Of a stretch of 8,388 nt of DNA, positions 1-6,677 are shown piece after piece. The notes beneath the pieces are model-generated. The model was not told where the DNA came from. It saw nothing but the letters and a program-made list of their open reading frames with translations, and searched no databases. Made by a program: the position numbers and the translations under genes. The DNA is taken from NCBI GenBank assembly GCA_963513115.1, contig CAUPPN010000037.1, forward strand, positions 1 through 8,388. The letters run 5' to 3'. This stretch comes from JABCPO02 sp963513115 (GTDB lineage: Bacteria; Bacillota; Clostridia; TANB77; CAG-508). The stretch's first letter is position 1. Each line of letters starts with the position of its first letter.

Positions 1-660
1 ATAACAAACAAAGGCGCAATAATTGAAGTAGTTGTAAAAGATGATGTAGGACTTAAAGAAGCAACTTCACAAATGGGAAATGATAAAAAAGCAATATACC
101 CTGCTAAAAAAGATGAGCCAGGAGAAATAAAATTCCAAGTTACAGCAAAAGAAGGAACAGAAACATTACAGGTAGTTGCAGTAGATCTTGCTGGAAATGT
201 TGCAAAAGAAGAAAGAGAAATAAAAGGGGTTGCAAGACCAGAAGTTAAAGTTGAGCAAACAAGTGATACTACAAAGCTTATTATAAAAGTAAAACATAAT
301 GTAGGAATAGCAAAAGTAGAATATGCATTAAATGGACAAGGATATATTAAAACATATGAACAAAACGATCCTAATAACAAAGATGTAGAATTAACACAAG
401 AACTTGCTGTAGGAGAAAATACTATTAAAGTAAAAGCAACATCAGTAGAAGGATTTGAAAGTAATATATTTTCTAGTAAAGCAATAAGAACGCCAGGTGC
501 TAATGCAACACCATTTGCTATACCTTCAAATACAAATATGGTAAATACAAATCAAACTATACAAAATCCAAATTATGGAGTGGCAAATATGCAATATCCA
601 AATATGACAAATCAACCAGCACAACCTCAAGTTGCACAGCCTAATATGCAAAATAATTAA
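1..660 (+). CDS. Ig-like repeat surface/exported protein, C-terminal part (5' end cut by window)
   Basis: The reading frame is open from base 1, so the gene begins upstream; 219 residues are visible before TAA. The visible part holds two similar beta-rich repeats. The first runs from about residue 8 to 75, opening with a KDDVGLKEA segment and closing on VDLAGN (61-66). The second spans about 79-162, with NVGI (100-103), VEYALNG (106-112) and TSVEG (147-151). The order 'D/N-V-G-I/L ... G ... L/I-x-V-x-A ... G' is typical of bacterial Ig-like or cadherin-like modules in exported proteins. From about residue 165 the chain becomes a low-complexity tail rich in Asn, Gln, Pro and Thr. There is no LPxTG motif, C-terminal membrane anchor or charged tail. 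A signal peptide cannot be judged because the start is missing. The role is inferred to be adhesive or structural at the cell surface; the ligand is unknown. Confidence 0.7.
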   Translation: MTNKGAIIEVVVKDDVGLKEATSQMGNDKKAIYPAKKDEPGEIKFQVTAKEGTETLQVVAVDLAGNVAKEEREIKGVARPEVKVEQTSDTTKLIIKVKHNVGIAKVEYALNGQGYIKTYEQNDPNNKDVELTQELAVGENTIKVKATSVEGFESNIFSSKAIRTPGANATPFAIPSNTNMVNTNQTIQNPNYGVANMQYPNMTNQPAQPQVAQPNMQNN

Positions 661-709
661 AGCGATAATTAAAATATAAAATACAAAAGATAATTAAGAA
701 TGGAAAAAT

Positions 710-1642
710 ATGAAAGAAGAAATAGCATTAATTGATGATGGAAATTTTAAACTATTAATTGAATTAAAAGAAGCTATAGAAGATAGAATGAACGATTATG
801 TTATAAATAGATATAATACTTCTGATTTGGATGAAATGTTAAACAAAATTCCAAGTTTAATTATAATAAACGAGGAAAGATTATCTAAAGACATTTCAAA
901 AATAGTTAATGACATTAAAAATGATGAGAGTAATTACATTACACCAATAATTGTTATATCTAAAAACTCTTCAAAAAAACATAGATTACAATTATTAAAA
1001 TCAGATATATTATATTACCTTAGAACACCAATAGATCATGACTATTTATATAGTATAATCAAGAATATGTTTACACTATTAAAATTAAATAGAAAAGCAA
1101 GTCCACTTACAGGACTTCCAGGAAATATTCAGATTCAAACAGAGATGAAAAAAAGATTAAATAAAGGTAAATATATAATGATGTATATAGATCTTGATAA
1201 TTTTAAATCATACAATGATGTTTATGGATTTTCAAAAGGTGATGAAATAATAAAATATACTGCCAAAATAATTTATGAAAATATAATGTGTAAAAATAAA
1301 GCTAAAGGAGGATTTGTAGGACACATTGGTGGTGATGATTTTATAGCAATGATAACAGAAGGAAATATAAAAAAAATAGCAAAATCTATAATACATGATT
1401 TTGAAAGTGGAATAAGTAAATTTTTCAATAAGGAAGATTTAGAAAAAGGGTATTTAGAAGTACCAAATAGAAAAGGAATAATAGAACAATCGCCTATAAC
1501 CTCAGTAAGTATTGGAATAGTAGAAGTTACAAAAGAAAAATTTAAAAATATATTAGAAGTAGGAGAAGCTGGAGCACAAGTTAAAAAAAGTGCAAAAAAG
1601 ATGCAGGGAAGTTCATATTTTATTGATAGAAGAGAAGAATAG
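710..1642 (+). CDS. GGDEF-domain protein with degenerate receiver-like N-terminal domain
   Basis: 310 residues. Residues 1-120 follow a receiver fold: an acidic pair D9-D10 after the first strand, a strand ending at I53, S84 after the fourth strand, and a closing LRTP at 104-107. However, the phospho-acceptor position after the third strand reads N54 and the usual Lys of the 'KP' pair is R105, so phosphorylation looks unlikely. A GGDEF domain follows from LTGLPGN (133-139). It keeps the metal and guanine positions D161, N169 and D178 (numbered by analogy with PleD D327, N335 and D344). The signature is GGDDF (207-211), with Asp in place of the usual fourth-position Glu. No RxxD inhibitory site lies five residues upstream. 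The family makes cyclic di-GMP from two GTP in the cytoplasm; activity here is uncertain, and a GTP- or c-di-GMP-binding role is possible. The 'GHIGGDDF' and C-terminal 'GSSYFIDRR' style resembles a divergent GGDEF subclass I recall from other bacteria. The start ATG has only a weak upstream purine stretch. Confidence 0.85.
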   Translation: MKEEIALIDDGNFKLLIELKEAIEDRMNDYVINRYNTSDLDEMLNKIPSLIIINEERLSKDISKIVNDIKNDESNYITPIIVISKNSSKKHRLQLLKSDILYYLRTPIDHDYLYSIIKNMFTLLKLNRKASPLTGLPGNIQIQTEMKKRLNKGKYIMMYIDLDNFKSYNDVYGFSKGDEIIKYTAKIIYENIMCKNKAKGGFVGHIGGDDFIAMITEGNIKKIAKSIIHDFESGISKFFNKEDLEKGYLEVPNRKGIIEQSPITSVSIGIVEVTKEKFKNILEVGEAGAQVKKSAKKMQGSSYFIDRREE

Positions 1643-1671
1643 AAAAATGAAAACTTAAAAGGCTTTTATAC

Positions 1672-1700
1672 TTGATATGTAGTAAAATTTAATATAATAT
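1672..1700 (+). promoter_or_regulatory. Candidate sigma-A type promoter for the two-component operon
   Basis: TTGATA at 1672-1677 matches five of six bases of the -35 consensus. A TAATAT at 1695-1700 lies 17 bases downstream, and an overlapping perfect TATAAT at 1693-1698 gives a 15-base spacing. It sits in the 129-base gap before the response regulator, where a promoter is expected. The surroundings are so AT-rich that -10 look-alikes are common; another TATAAT is at 1709-1714 without a good -35. The call rests mainly on the -35 match and position. Confidence 0.35.
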
Positions 1701-1758
1701 ATACATAGTATAATTTTAAATTTAAAAATGTTAAAAATTAAATTCTAAATTATTTTAA

Positions 1759-1765
1759 AAGGAGG
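1759..1765 (+). promoter_or_regulatory. Strong Shine-Dalgarno of the response regulator gene
   Basis: AAGGAGG, six bases before the ATG at 1772. It is the best ribosome-binding site in the window and fixes the start of the regulator. Most other genes here have weaker sites, which suggests this operon is translated comparatively well. Confidence 0.85.
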
Positions 1766-1771
1766 CTTCAA

Positions 1772-2524
1772 ATGAGTGAAGAAGGAATCAATAACAAAGT
1801 TATACTGGTTGTAGATGATGAAGAATCAATAAGAGAAATACTAACATACAACTTAGAAAGAGAAAATTTTATAGTTGTAGAGGCAGTTGATGGAGAAGAA
1901 GCTGTTGAAGTATGTGAAGAAGTTAAGCCGGCTTTGGTATTATTAGACGTAATGTTACCAAAAAAAGATGGAATAACTGTATGTAAAGAAATAAGATATA
2001 ATCTAAATATGAAAGATATACCAATACTTATGATATCTGCAAAAGGTGAAGAAACAGATAAGATAATTGGTCTTGAAATAGGAGCAGATGATTATATAAC
2101 AAAACCTTTCCAAGTAAGAGAAGTAATTGCAAGAGTTAAAGCACATCTTAGAAAAAGAGAAAATACTATGAAAGCTTTAACAGTAGATGATCAATATGAA
2201 ATAATACAAATTGGTGAATTAAAAATAGACTCAAGAAGAAGAGAAGTGTTTATACGTGGAAATAAAGTAGATTTAACTAAGAAAGAATTTGATGTGTTAA
2301 AATACTTAGCAATGCAACCAGGTAATGTGGTATCAAGAGAAGACTTGCTTAAAAAAGTATGGGGATATGGTGATTATATAGGCGAAATAAGAACTATAGA
2401 CGTAACAGTTGCAAGACTTAGAGATAAAATTGAAAAAAGAAAAGGAAGCCCAGAGTTTTTAATAACAAAAAGAGGAGTTGGATACTACTTAAAAGATCAA
2501 GACAAAGATAAAACAATATTATAG
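1772..2524 (+). CDS. OmpR/PhoB-family response regulator (WalR/PhoP-like)
   Basis: 250 residues, full length for the family. The receiver domain (about 8-127) has the acidic pair D15-D16, phospho-acceptor D59 in the LLDVMLP strand end, S89, and the invariant K111-P112. The winged-helix DNA-binding domain (about 145-245) has LTKKEFDVL, the VWGYGDY segment, recognition helix RTIDVTVARLRDKIE and the wing KRGVGYYL. The C-terminal signature (R-T-I/V-D-V-T-V-x-R-L-R-x-K-I-E and RGVGYYL) resembles WalR/YycF more than Bacillus PhoP, while the receiver fits either. Phosphorylated by the adjacent kinase, it should bind direct repeats upstream of target promoters. It is the first gene of a pair, 10 bases from the kinase. 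No walH, walI or pst genes are in view, so the regulon cannot be assigned and I give no symbol. Confidence 0.93.
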   Translation: MSEEGINNKVILVVDDEESIREILTYNLERENFIVVEAVDGEEAVEVCEEVKPALVLLDVMLPKKDGITVCKEIRYNLNMKDIPILMISAKGEETDKIIGLEIGADDYITKPFQVREVIARVKAHLRKRENTMKALTVDDQYEIIQIGELKIDSRRREVFIRGNKVDLTKKEFDVLKYLAMQPGNVVSREDLLKKVWGYGDYIGEIRTIDVTVARLRDKIEKRKGSPEFLITKRGVGYYLKDQDKDKTIL

Positions 2525-2534
2525 GGGTTAATAT

Positions 2535-4007
2535 ATGCTTAAAAAGATTCAAAGGTTAATTGCTGCAACAGTAATTATATATACAATACTTTTGTTAACT
2601 ATAATAGGAGCATTTATATATACTCAAAGTAATATATATCTAAAATCAGCAGAATTATTAGAAAATGAACAAAGAATGATGATAATTAAAGATATGCAAA
2701 ATATGAAAATAACATATCTTATATTGTCATTCCTTTTTATTAGTATTTCAATGTTAATTAGTAAAGTGTTATCTAAATTAGTGATTGCACCAAGTGAGGA
2801 GCTTGTAAAAAGTGCACAAGCAATAATAAAAGGTGAAGATTTAGATAAAAAGCCACTTGCTGCAGATCAAAATAGAGATCAAATGGACGAACTTTTAGAT
2901 ATGTTTACAGGAATGAATGCAGATATTAAAGAACATTTAAATGAACAAACTAAAAAAACAAATGAAATAAATACAATAATACAACATCTACAAGATGGTG
3001 TCATATCATTTGATATCCGCGGAAAAATAACGCATTTAAATCCAGAAGCAAAAAGTGCTTTAGATATTAGTGAAAAAGATAATTTTATTAAAGTTTGTAA
3101 GAAATTAGGTATAGAAACAAACATTGAAAAATTTATATATATGGAAGATATTACAGGTATAAAAGAACATATAGAAATTAAAAATAAGATATATAATATA
3201 CTTGCAGCAGTAATGAAAACAAGTGAAGATACCGCAGATGGAATAGTAATAGTGCTTCAAGAAATTACAAAACAAGTTAAATTAGATGAAATGAGAAAAC
3301 AATTTGTAGCAGATGTTTCGCATGAACTTAAAACACCAATCACTTCAATAATTGGGTACTCTGATACAATAATTGAAAGCGATGATATACAATTAGAAGA
3401 TTGCAAATATTTTGTAAGTAAGATTGATAGAGAAGCAAAAAGAATGTCAGAACTAGTTCAGGATCTTCTTACATTATCAAGATATGATAATACATTAAGC
3501 GAAGACAAAAGAGAAGTTTTTCAAGTAACTGAAGTGGTTAAAAGAATTGTAGAAGATTTAGAACCAGAAGCTGAAAAGAAAGATATTACTCTTACATGCT
3601 TTATAACATCTGATGTGCCAGAAATATATGCAGATCCTGCAGGAATAGAAAGAGTAATTACAAATATTATAGTAAATGCAATAAAATATACAGGTGAAGG
3701 TGGAAACATTCAAATATATGTTGGATTCTTATTTAGAGATACATATATTAAGGTAAAAGATAATGGTATAGGAATTTCAAAAGAAGATTTAAAGAAAGTT
3801 TTTGAAAGATTCTATAGAGTGGATTCATCAAGAGTAAGAAAAACAGGTGGAAGTGGACTAGGACTTTCGATAGTAAAAGAAATTACAAAACAAAATGAAG
3901 GAAGTGTAGATATAATAAGTGAATTAGGAAAAGGTACAGAAGTTGTATTAAGATTTCCTACAAGTAAAAATAATAAGGCAAATAAAGAAAAGAATAACAA
4001 TAAATAA
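2535..4007 (+). CDS. Membrane sensor histidine kinase, HAMP-PAS-HisKA-HATPase (WalK/PhoR-like)
   Basis: 490 residues. Two membrane helices (about 8-30 and 59-76) flank an external loop of only about 28 residues, too small for a classical sensor domain. Then come HAMP (about 77-138), a PAS domain (about 141-245, LQDGVISFD opening) and the dimerisation/phospho-acceptor domain with H263 in VSHELKTP; E264 and T267 fit the ExxT/N phosphatase motif. The ATPase domain shows the N box (N377, N381), G1 box DNGIG (409-413), F box FERFYR (423-428) and G2 box GGSGLGLSI (438-446). It autophosphorylates on H263 and passes phosphate to D59 of the preceding regulator. Sensing is probably through the membrane region or cytoplasmic PAS. 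Shine-Dalgarno AGGGG (2523-2527) overlaps the regulator's stop, implying translational coupling. The Lys/Asn-rich C-terminal tail (about 477-490) is outside the catalytic core. Confidence 0.94.
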   Translation: MLKKIQRLIAATVIIYTILLLTIIGAFIYTQSNIYLKSAELLENEQRMMIIKDMQNMKITYLILSFLFISISMLISKVLSKLVIAPSEELVKSAQAIIKGEDLDKKPLAADQNRDQMDELLDMFTGMNADIKEHLNEQTKKTNEINTIIQHLQDGVISFDIRGKITHLNPEAKSALDISEKDNFIKVCKKLGIETNIEKFIYMEDITGIKEHIEIKNKIYNILAAVMKTSEDTADGIVIVLQEITKQVKLDEMRKQFVADVSHELKTPITSIIGYSDTIIESDDIQLEDCKYFVSKIDREAKRMSELVQDLLTLSRYDNTLSEDKREVFQVTEVVKRIVEDLEPEAEKKDITLTCFITSDVPEIYADPAGIERVITNIIVNAIKYTGEGGNIQIYVGFLFRDTYIKVKDNGIGISKEDLKKVFERFYRVDSSRVRKTGGSGLGLSIVKEITKQNEGSVDIISELGKGTEVVLRFPTSKNNKANKEKNNNK

Positions 4008-4033
4008 AAATAAATAAAGTAATGATTGTATAC

Positions 4034-4039
4034 AAAGGA
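4034..4039 (+). promoter_or_regulatory. Shine-Dalgarno that argues for the ATG start at 4053
   Basis: AAAGGA lies 13 bases before ATG 4053. It lies downstream of the in-frame TTG at 4026 and so cannot serve it; no good site precedes the TTG. The spacing is longer than ideal, so the choice is favoured rather than certain. Confidence 0.45.
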
Positions 4040-4052
4040 TAATTATATATTT

Positions 4053-5138
4053 ATGAAATTAATTAAAGAAAAGAAAATAAATGAAATAAATAGAATAGAT
4101 AGTAAAGAAAAAAGAGTAAAAAATATTTTTAAAATACTAATATCAAATTTAATAATAGTTATGCACAATTTATTATTCCATTGTGTATATGCGGCATTTG
4201 ATATCAATGTTTTTGTAGATAATTATCTAATAAAGGTATTAATGTTTATCATTTTCATTTTTTTAATAATTTTTGCGGTAAAAATATATAAAATGTCTAA
4301 AGAAGAAAAAAAATATACTTTAGAAGAAATGAAAGAGCTAAAAAGGCAAAAAAAAGTTTCTGGCTTTGAAGAAATTGAAAAAGGCAAAAGAATAAATAAA
4401 AATGAAAAAATTGATGAAAGTACAAATTATTTAAATGAAGAGATATTAAAAAATCATAAATTTGTTGAAAGTAGCATACTAGATCAGAATAATGAAAAAT
4501 CAAAAAACAATCTTAAAAGCAAAGGAAAAAAGAAGAAAAAAATACAAAAAAGAAGAGACATAGTTACTAAAGATAATATAATTATTAAATCAAAAGAAGA
4601 ACAAGAAACAAAGAAAAAAGAAAGTGAAAAAGAAGATAAAAGTAATAATGTTTCAACAATCTTAAATGATATTAGAAATAATAATAAGTTTGAAATACAA
4701 TTAAATGATGATAAAACAATAGAAAGTAAAATAGAAGAATCAAAAAGTGAAAAAGATAAAAATGAAAATAATATAGAATTATATAATTTAATATCTAATA
4801 AGCAAAAAGAAAAAGATAAATTAAATGAGAAAATTTCTAATATGATGTTTGGAATTCAAAATGATTCTATACATAATGAATTAGATGATATAATATATAA
4901 TTATAAAAAGAGAAATTTAAAAACTAAGATTGATTTAAAGCAAAAGCAAAAAACACAAGAAGCAAGAATAAATTTAAATGGTATGATAAATAAGATTGTA
5001 GAATTAAATGAGCAAAAAGATGGAATAGAAGAGAAAAAAATTGACACAAAGGTTTCATTTGAAGATATAGGAAAAGAGTTTCAAAATGAACTAGGTGAAA
5101 AAACCAAAATAATTTTTGAAGAAAATAATAATAAATAA
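4053..5138 (+). CDS. Unrecognised membrane-anchored, highly charged protein
   Basis: I do not recognise this 361-residue protein. After a basic N-terminus there are two hydrophobic stretches, about residues 25-49 and 59-78, separated by a short polar link (DINVFVDN). The first ends in HCVYAAFD, which also fits a signal-peptidase-like V-Y-A site, so it could be either a transmembrane helix or a long-headed signal peptide. Everything from about residue 80 on is hydrophilic and low complexity, dominated by Lys, Glu, Asn, Asp and Ile. Predicted helix or disorder is likely, including a lysine cluster near 155-165 and possible coiled coil around 240-320. With a positive KIYKMSK after helix 2, the tail is probably cytoplasmic. 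No cysteine pairs or catalytic motifs stand out. The start chosen is ATG 4053; an in-frame TTG at 4026 would add nine residues. The gene sits 45 bases after the kinase and its stop overlaps the signal peptidase start (TAATG). Function unknown; a scaffold or operon-linked membrane factor is only a guess. Confidence 0.7.
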   Translation: MKLIKEKKINEINRIDSKEKRVKNIFKILISNLIIVMHNLLFHCVYAAFDINVFVDNYLIKVLMFIIFIFLIIFAVKIYKMSKEEKKYTLEEMKELKRQKKVSGFEEIEKGKRINKNEKIDESTNYLNEEILKNHKFVESSILDQNNEKSKNNLKSKGKKKKKIQKRRDIVTKDNIIIKSKEEQETKKKESEKEDKSNNVSTILNDIRNNNKFEIQLNDDKTIESKIEESKSEKDKNENNIELYNLISNKQKEKDKLNEKISNMMFGIQNDSIHNELDDIIYNYKKRNLKTKIDLKQKQKTQEARINLNGMINKIVELNEQKDGIEEKKIDTKVSFEDIGKEFQNELGEKTKIIFEENNNK

Positions 5139-5887
5139 TGGGTAGCGCAATGAAAAATAATGAAGAAAACAATGAAATAAAATATGAATATATAAAAGAT
5201 GAAACTAATGAAAAATTAGAAGAGGCATCAGAAAAATCAATTAATGATAGTAAAGTATTAAAAGAAATTTTAGATTGGGTCTTCTGTATTATAATAGCAT
5301 TAGTTATAGCTTTTTTAATTAAATATTTTTTAGGAACATTTACAACGGTTCAACAAGAATCAATGTATCCAACTTTAAAAAATGAGCAAAAATTATGGCT
5401 TGATAGAACAATTAGAACATTTAATGGTAAATATAAGAAAGGTGATATAGTAACATTTGAATCACCAGTACATGATACTGTATATATTAGTAATAGTAAT
5501 CCTAAAGCTGTATACTATGATAATAAAGATATATTTAATAGTTTCATATATAATTTTTTAGAGTTTGGTAAAATAAGTTTAATTAAAAGAGTTATAGCAG
5601 TTGAAGGTGACAGAGTTCAAATAAAAGATGGCAAAGTATTTGTAAATGAAAAAGAATTAGAAGAAAAATATTTACCAGCAGGTCTTGAAACACATTCAGA
5701 AGTATTAAATGATTTTGTAGTGCCAGAAGGTTACCTATTCATGATGGGAGATAATCGCTCTAAGAGTACAGATTGTAGAGTTTTAGGATGTATTCCAATA
5801 GAAAAGATGGAAGGTAAGATATTAGTTAGTGTATATCCATTTAATACATTTGGAAAAATAAACGCAAAAAGGAAAATAAATGAATAA
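5138..5887 (+). CDS. lepB: Type I signal peptidase
   Basis: 249 residues. It cleaves signal peptides from exported proteins on the outer face of the membrane, using a Ser/Lys dyad. One membrane helix spans about 47-65, followed by the catalytic serine S75 in QESMYPTL and the general-base lysine K150 in IKRVIAVEGD. The late conserved box is GDNR (204-207), S210, D212, R214, G217. That box reads S-T-D-C-R where S-x-D-S-R is usual. Compared with the short Firmicute form (SipS, about 184 residues) it has an acidic cytoplasmic N-terminal extension of about 40 residues and about 35 extra residues (about 110-147) before the lysine box. The ATG at 5138 overlaps the previous stop by one base; an in-frame ATG at 5150 would remove four residues, and neither has a strong Shine-Dalgarno. 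All catalytic residues are present, so it should be active. Confidence 0.93.
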   Translation: MGSAMKNNEENNEIKYEYIKDETNEKLEEASEKSINDSKVLKEILDWVFCIIIALVIAFLIKYFLGTFTTVQQESMYPTLKNEQKLWLDRTIRTFNGKYKKGDIVTFESPVHDTVYISNSNPKAVYYDNKDIFNSFIYNFLEFGKISLIKRVIAVEGDRVQIKDGKVFVNEKELEEKYLPAGLETHSEVLNDFVVPEGYLFMMGDNRSKSTDCRVLGCIPIEKMEGKILVSVYPFNTFGKINAKRKINE

Positions 5888-6677
5888 AAAAGAATTAAAT
5901 GAATATTTAAATAAGCAAATAAGTACGAGACAGTGGGGCCATGCCTATTTGTTTTATTCTAGCCAAATTGAAGAATTTAATGAAGAAATTCTTCAATTTT
6001 TGTATAATATAATATTTTTAAATATTGAAAAAAATAGAAATGAAATATTAGAAGAAGATAAGAAAAATAATATTATTTCACAAATAAAAAATTCTGTAAT
6101 TTCAGATTTTAATACATTAGATGGAAATGATGCAAATACGCAGAAAGTCAGAGAATTTTTCTTGGATATAGAAAAAAAGCCTTTGATACTTGAAAATAAA
6201 ATATATATTATAGATAATTTTGATATGCTTAATGATTCAGCACAAAATGTAACATTGAAAACATTAGAAGAACCACCTAGATATGCAATTATTGTAATAA
6301 AAGCAAGCAATATGAATGGTATATTAGACACAGTAAGATCTAGATGTCAAAAAATATATTTAGGTGAGGATAACTTTGATAATGACTATAAAATAGATGA
6401 AAAGATGAATGAACTTGCAAGTAATATTATTAAAGATACAGAAATATCTAAATATACAATATATTATGCTAAATATTGTGATAAAATAACTAGAGATAAT
6501 ATAGTTGAAATACTTAGATATTTGGAAAAAAATATTTTTTTAGATATAATTAATAAGTATGAGATGACAGAGATTGTAGTAAAAGCTAAGCAAAAAATAA
6601 CTAGAAATGAAAATTTTGAAATGGTAAAAGATTACTTATTAGAGAATATTTGGGGAGTAAAAAATGGTAATAGTTAG
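5880..6677 (+). CDS. holB: DNA polymerase III delta' subunit (clamp loader), reduced form
   Basis: 265 residues, clearly shorter than the usual 300-340. Delta' is a fixed subunit of the clamp loader that opens and loads the sliding clamp at replication forks. Recognisable delta' features are HAYLF (21-25), a Walker-B-like IYIIDNFD (108-115), S-A-Q-N-V-T-L-K-T-L-E-E-P-P (120-133, the family's most conserved block) and the intact SRC motif (154-156). In place of a P-loop after HAYLF there is YSSQIEEFNEE, so ATP binding is not expected, as in E. coli delta'. The zinc-binding cysteines normally found next are also missing: the 40-70 region has no Cys. Shine-Dalgarno AAAGGA (5868-5873) lies six bases upstream of the ATG. 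The gene overlaps the signal peptidase gene by 8 bases and the next gene by 14. The downstream RicT-like neighbour reproduces the holB-yaaT order of B. subtilis. Confidence 0.88.
   Translation: MNKKELNEYLNKQISTRQWGHAYLFYSSQIEEFNEEILQFLYNIIFLNIEKNRNEILEEDKKNNIISQIKNSVISDFNTLDGNDANTQKVREFFLDIEKKPLILENKIYIIDNFDMLNDSAQNVTLKTLEEPPRYAIIVIKASNMNGILDTVRSRCQKIYLGEDNFDNDYKIDEKMNELASNIIKDTEISKYTIYYAKYCDKITRDNIVEILRYLEKNIFLDIINKYEMTEIVVKAKQKITRNENFEMVKDYLLENIWGVKNGNS
5965..5999 (+). repeat. Perfect 14-bp inverted repeat (hairpin) inside 5' holB
   Basis: Left arm AAATTGAAGAATTT (5965-5978), loop AATGAAG (5979-5985), right arm AAATTCTTCAATTT (5986-5999), then two more T. All 14 pairs are Watson-Crick. Two pairs are G-C, so the stem is weak per base pair but long. 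It ends in a run of five T (5997-6001), giving a terminator-like shape, although three of those T belong to the stem. It encodes part of the degenerate P-loop region (about residues 29-40). Whether it folds in the mRNA is not known. Confidence 0.6.

Noticed and set aside
664..697. Direct repeat GATAATTAA at 664-672 and 689-697 in the gap before the GGDEF gene
   Set aside because: Only two short AT-rich copies with no flanking context; not enough to call an operator.
1714..1727. Perfect 14-base palindrome TTTTAAATTTAAAA upstream of the regulator, within a stretch of repeated TTAAA
   Set aside because: It is made only of A and T in very AT-rich DNA; the TTAAA spacings (6, 9, 7, 17) show no 11-base period expected of an OmpR-family binding site.
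3015..3022. GC-rich palindrome TCCGCGGA inside the kinase gene
   Set aside because: It is a short coding coincidence (Ile-Arg-Gly with a rare CGC codon) and has no partner repeat.
4160..4189. Ten-pair stem with one G-T wobble and a ten-base loop inside the orphan membrane gene
   Set aside because: Shorter and less perfect than the holB hairpin, and it lies in a membrane-helix coding segment; chance is adequate.
6065..6078. 14-base AT palindrome AAATAATATTATTT inside holB
   Set aside because: No loop, no G or C, and similar palindromes occur elsewhere; consistent with base composition.
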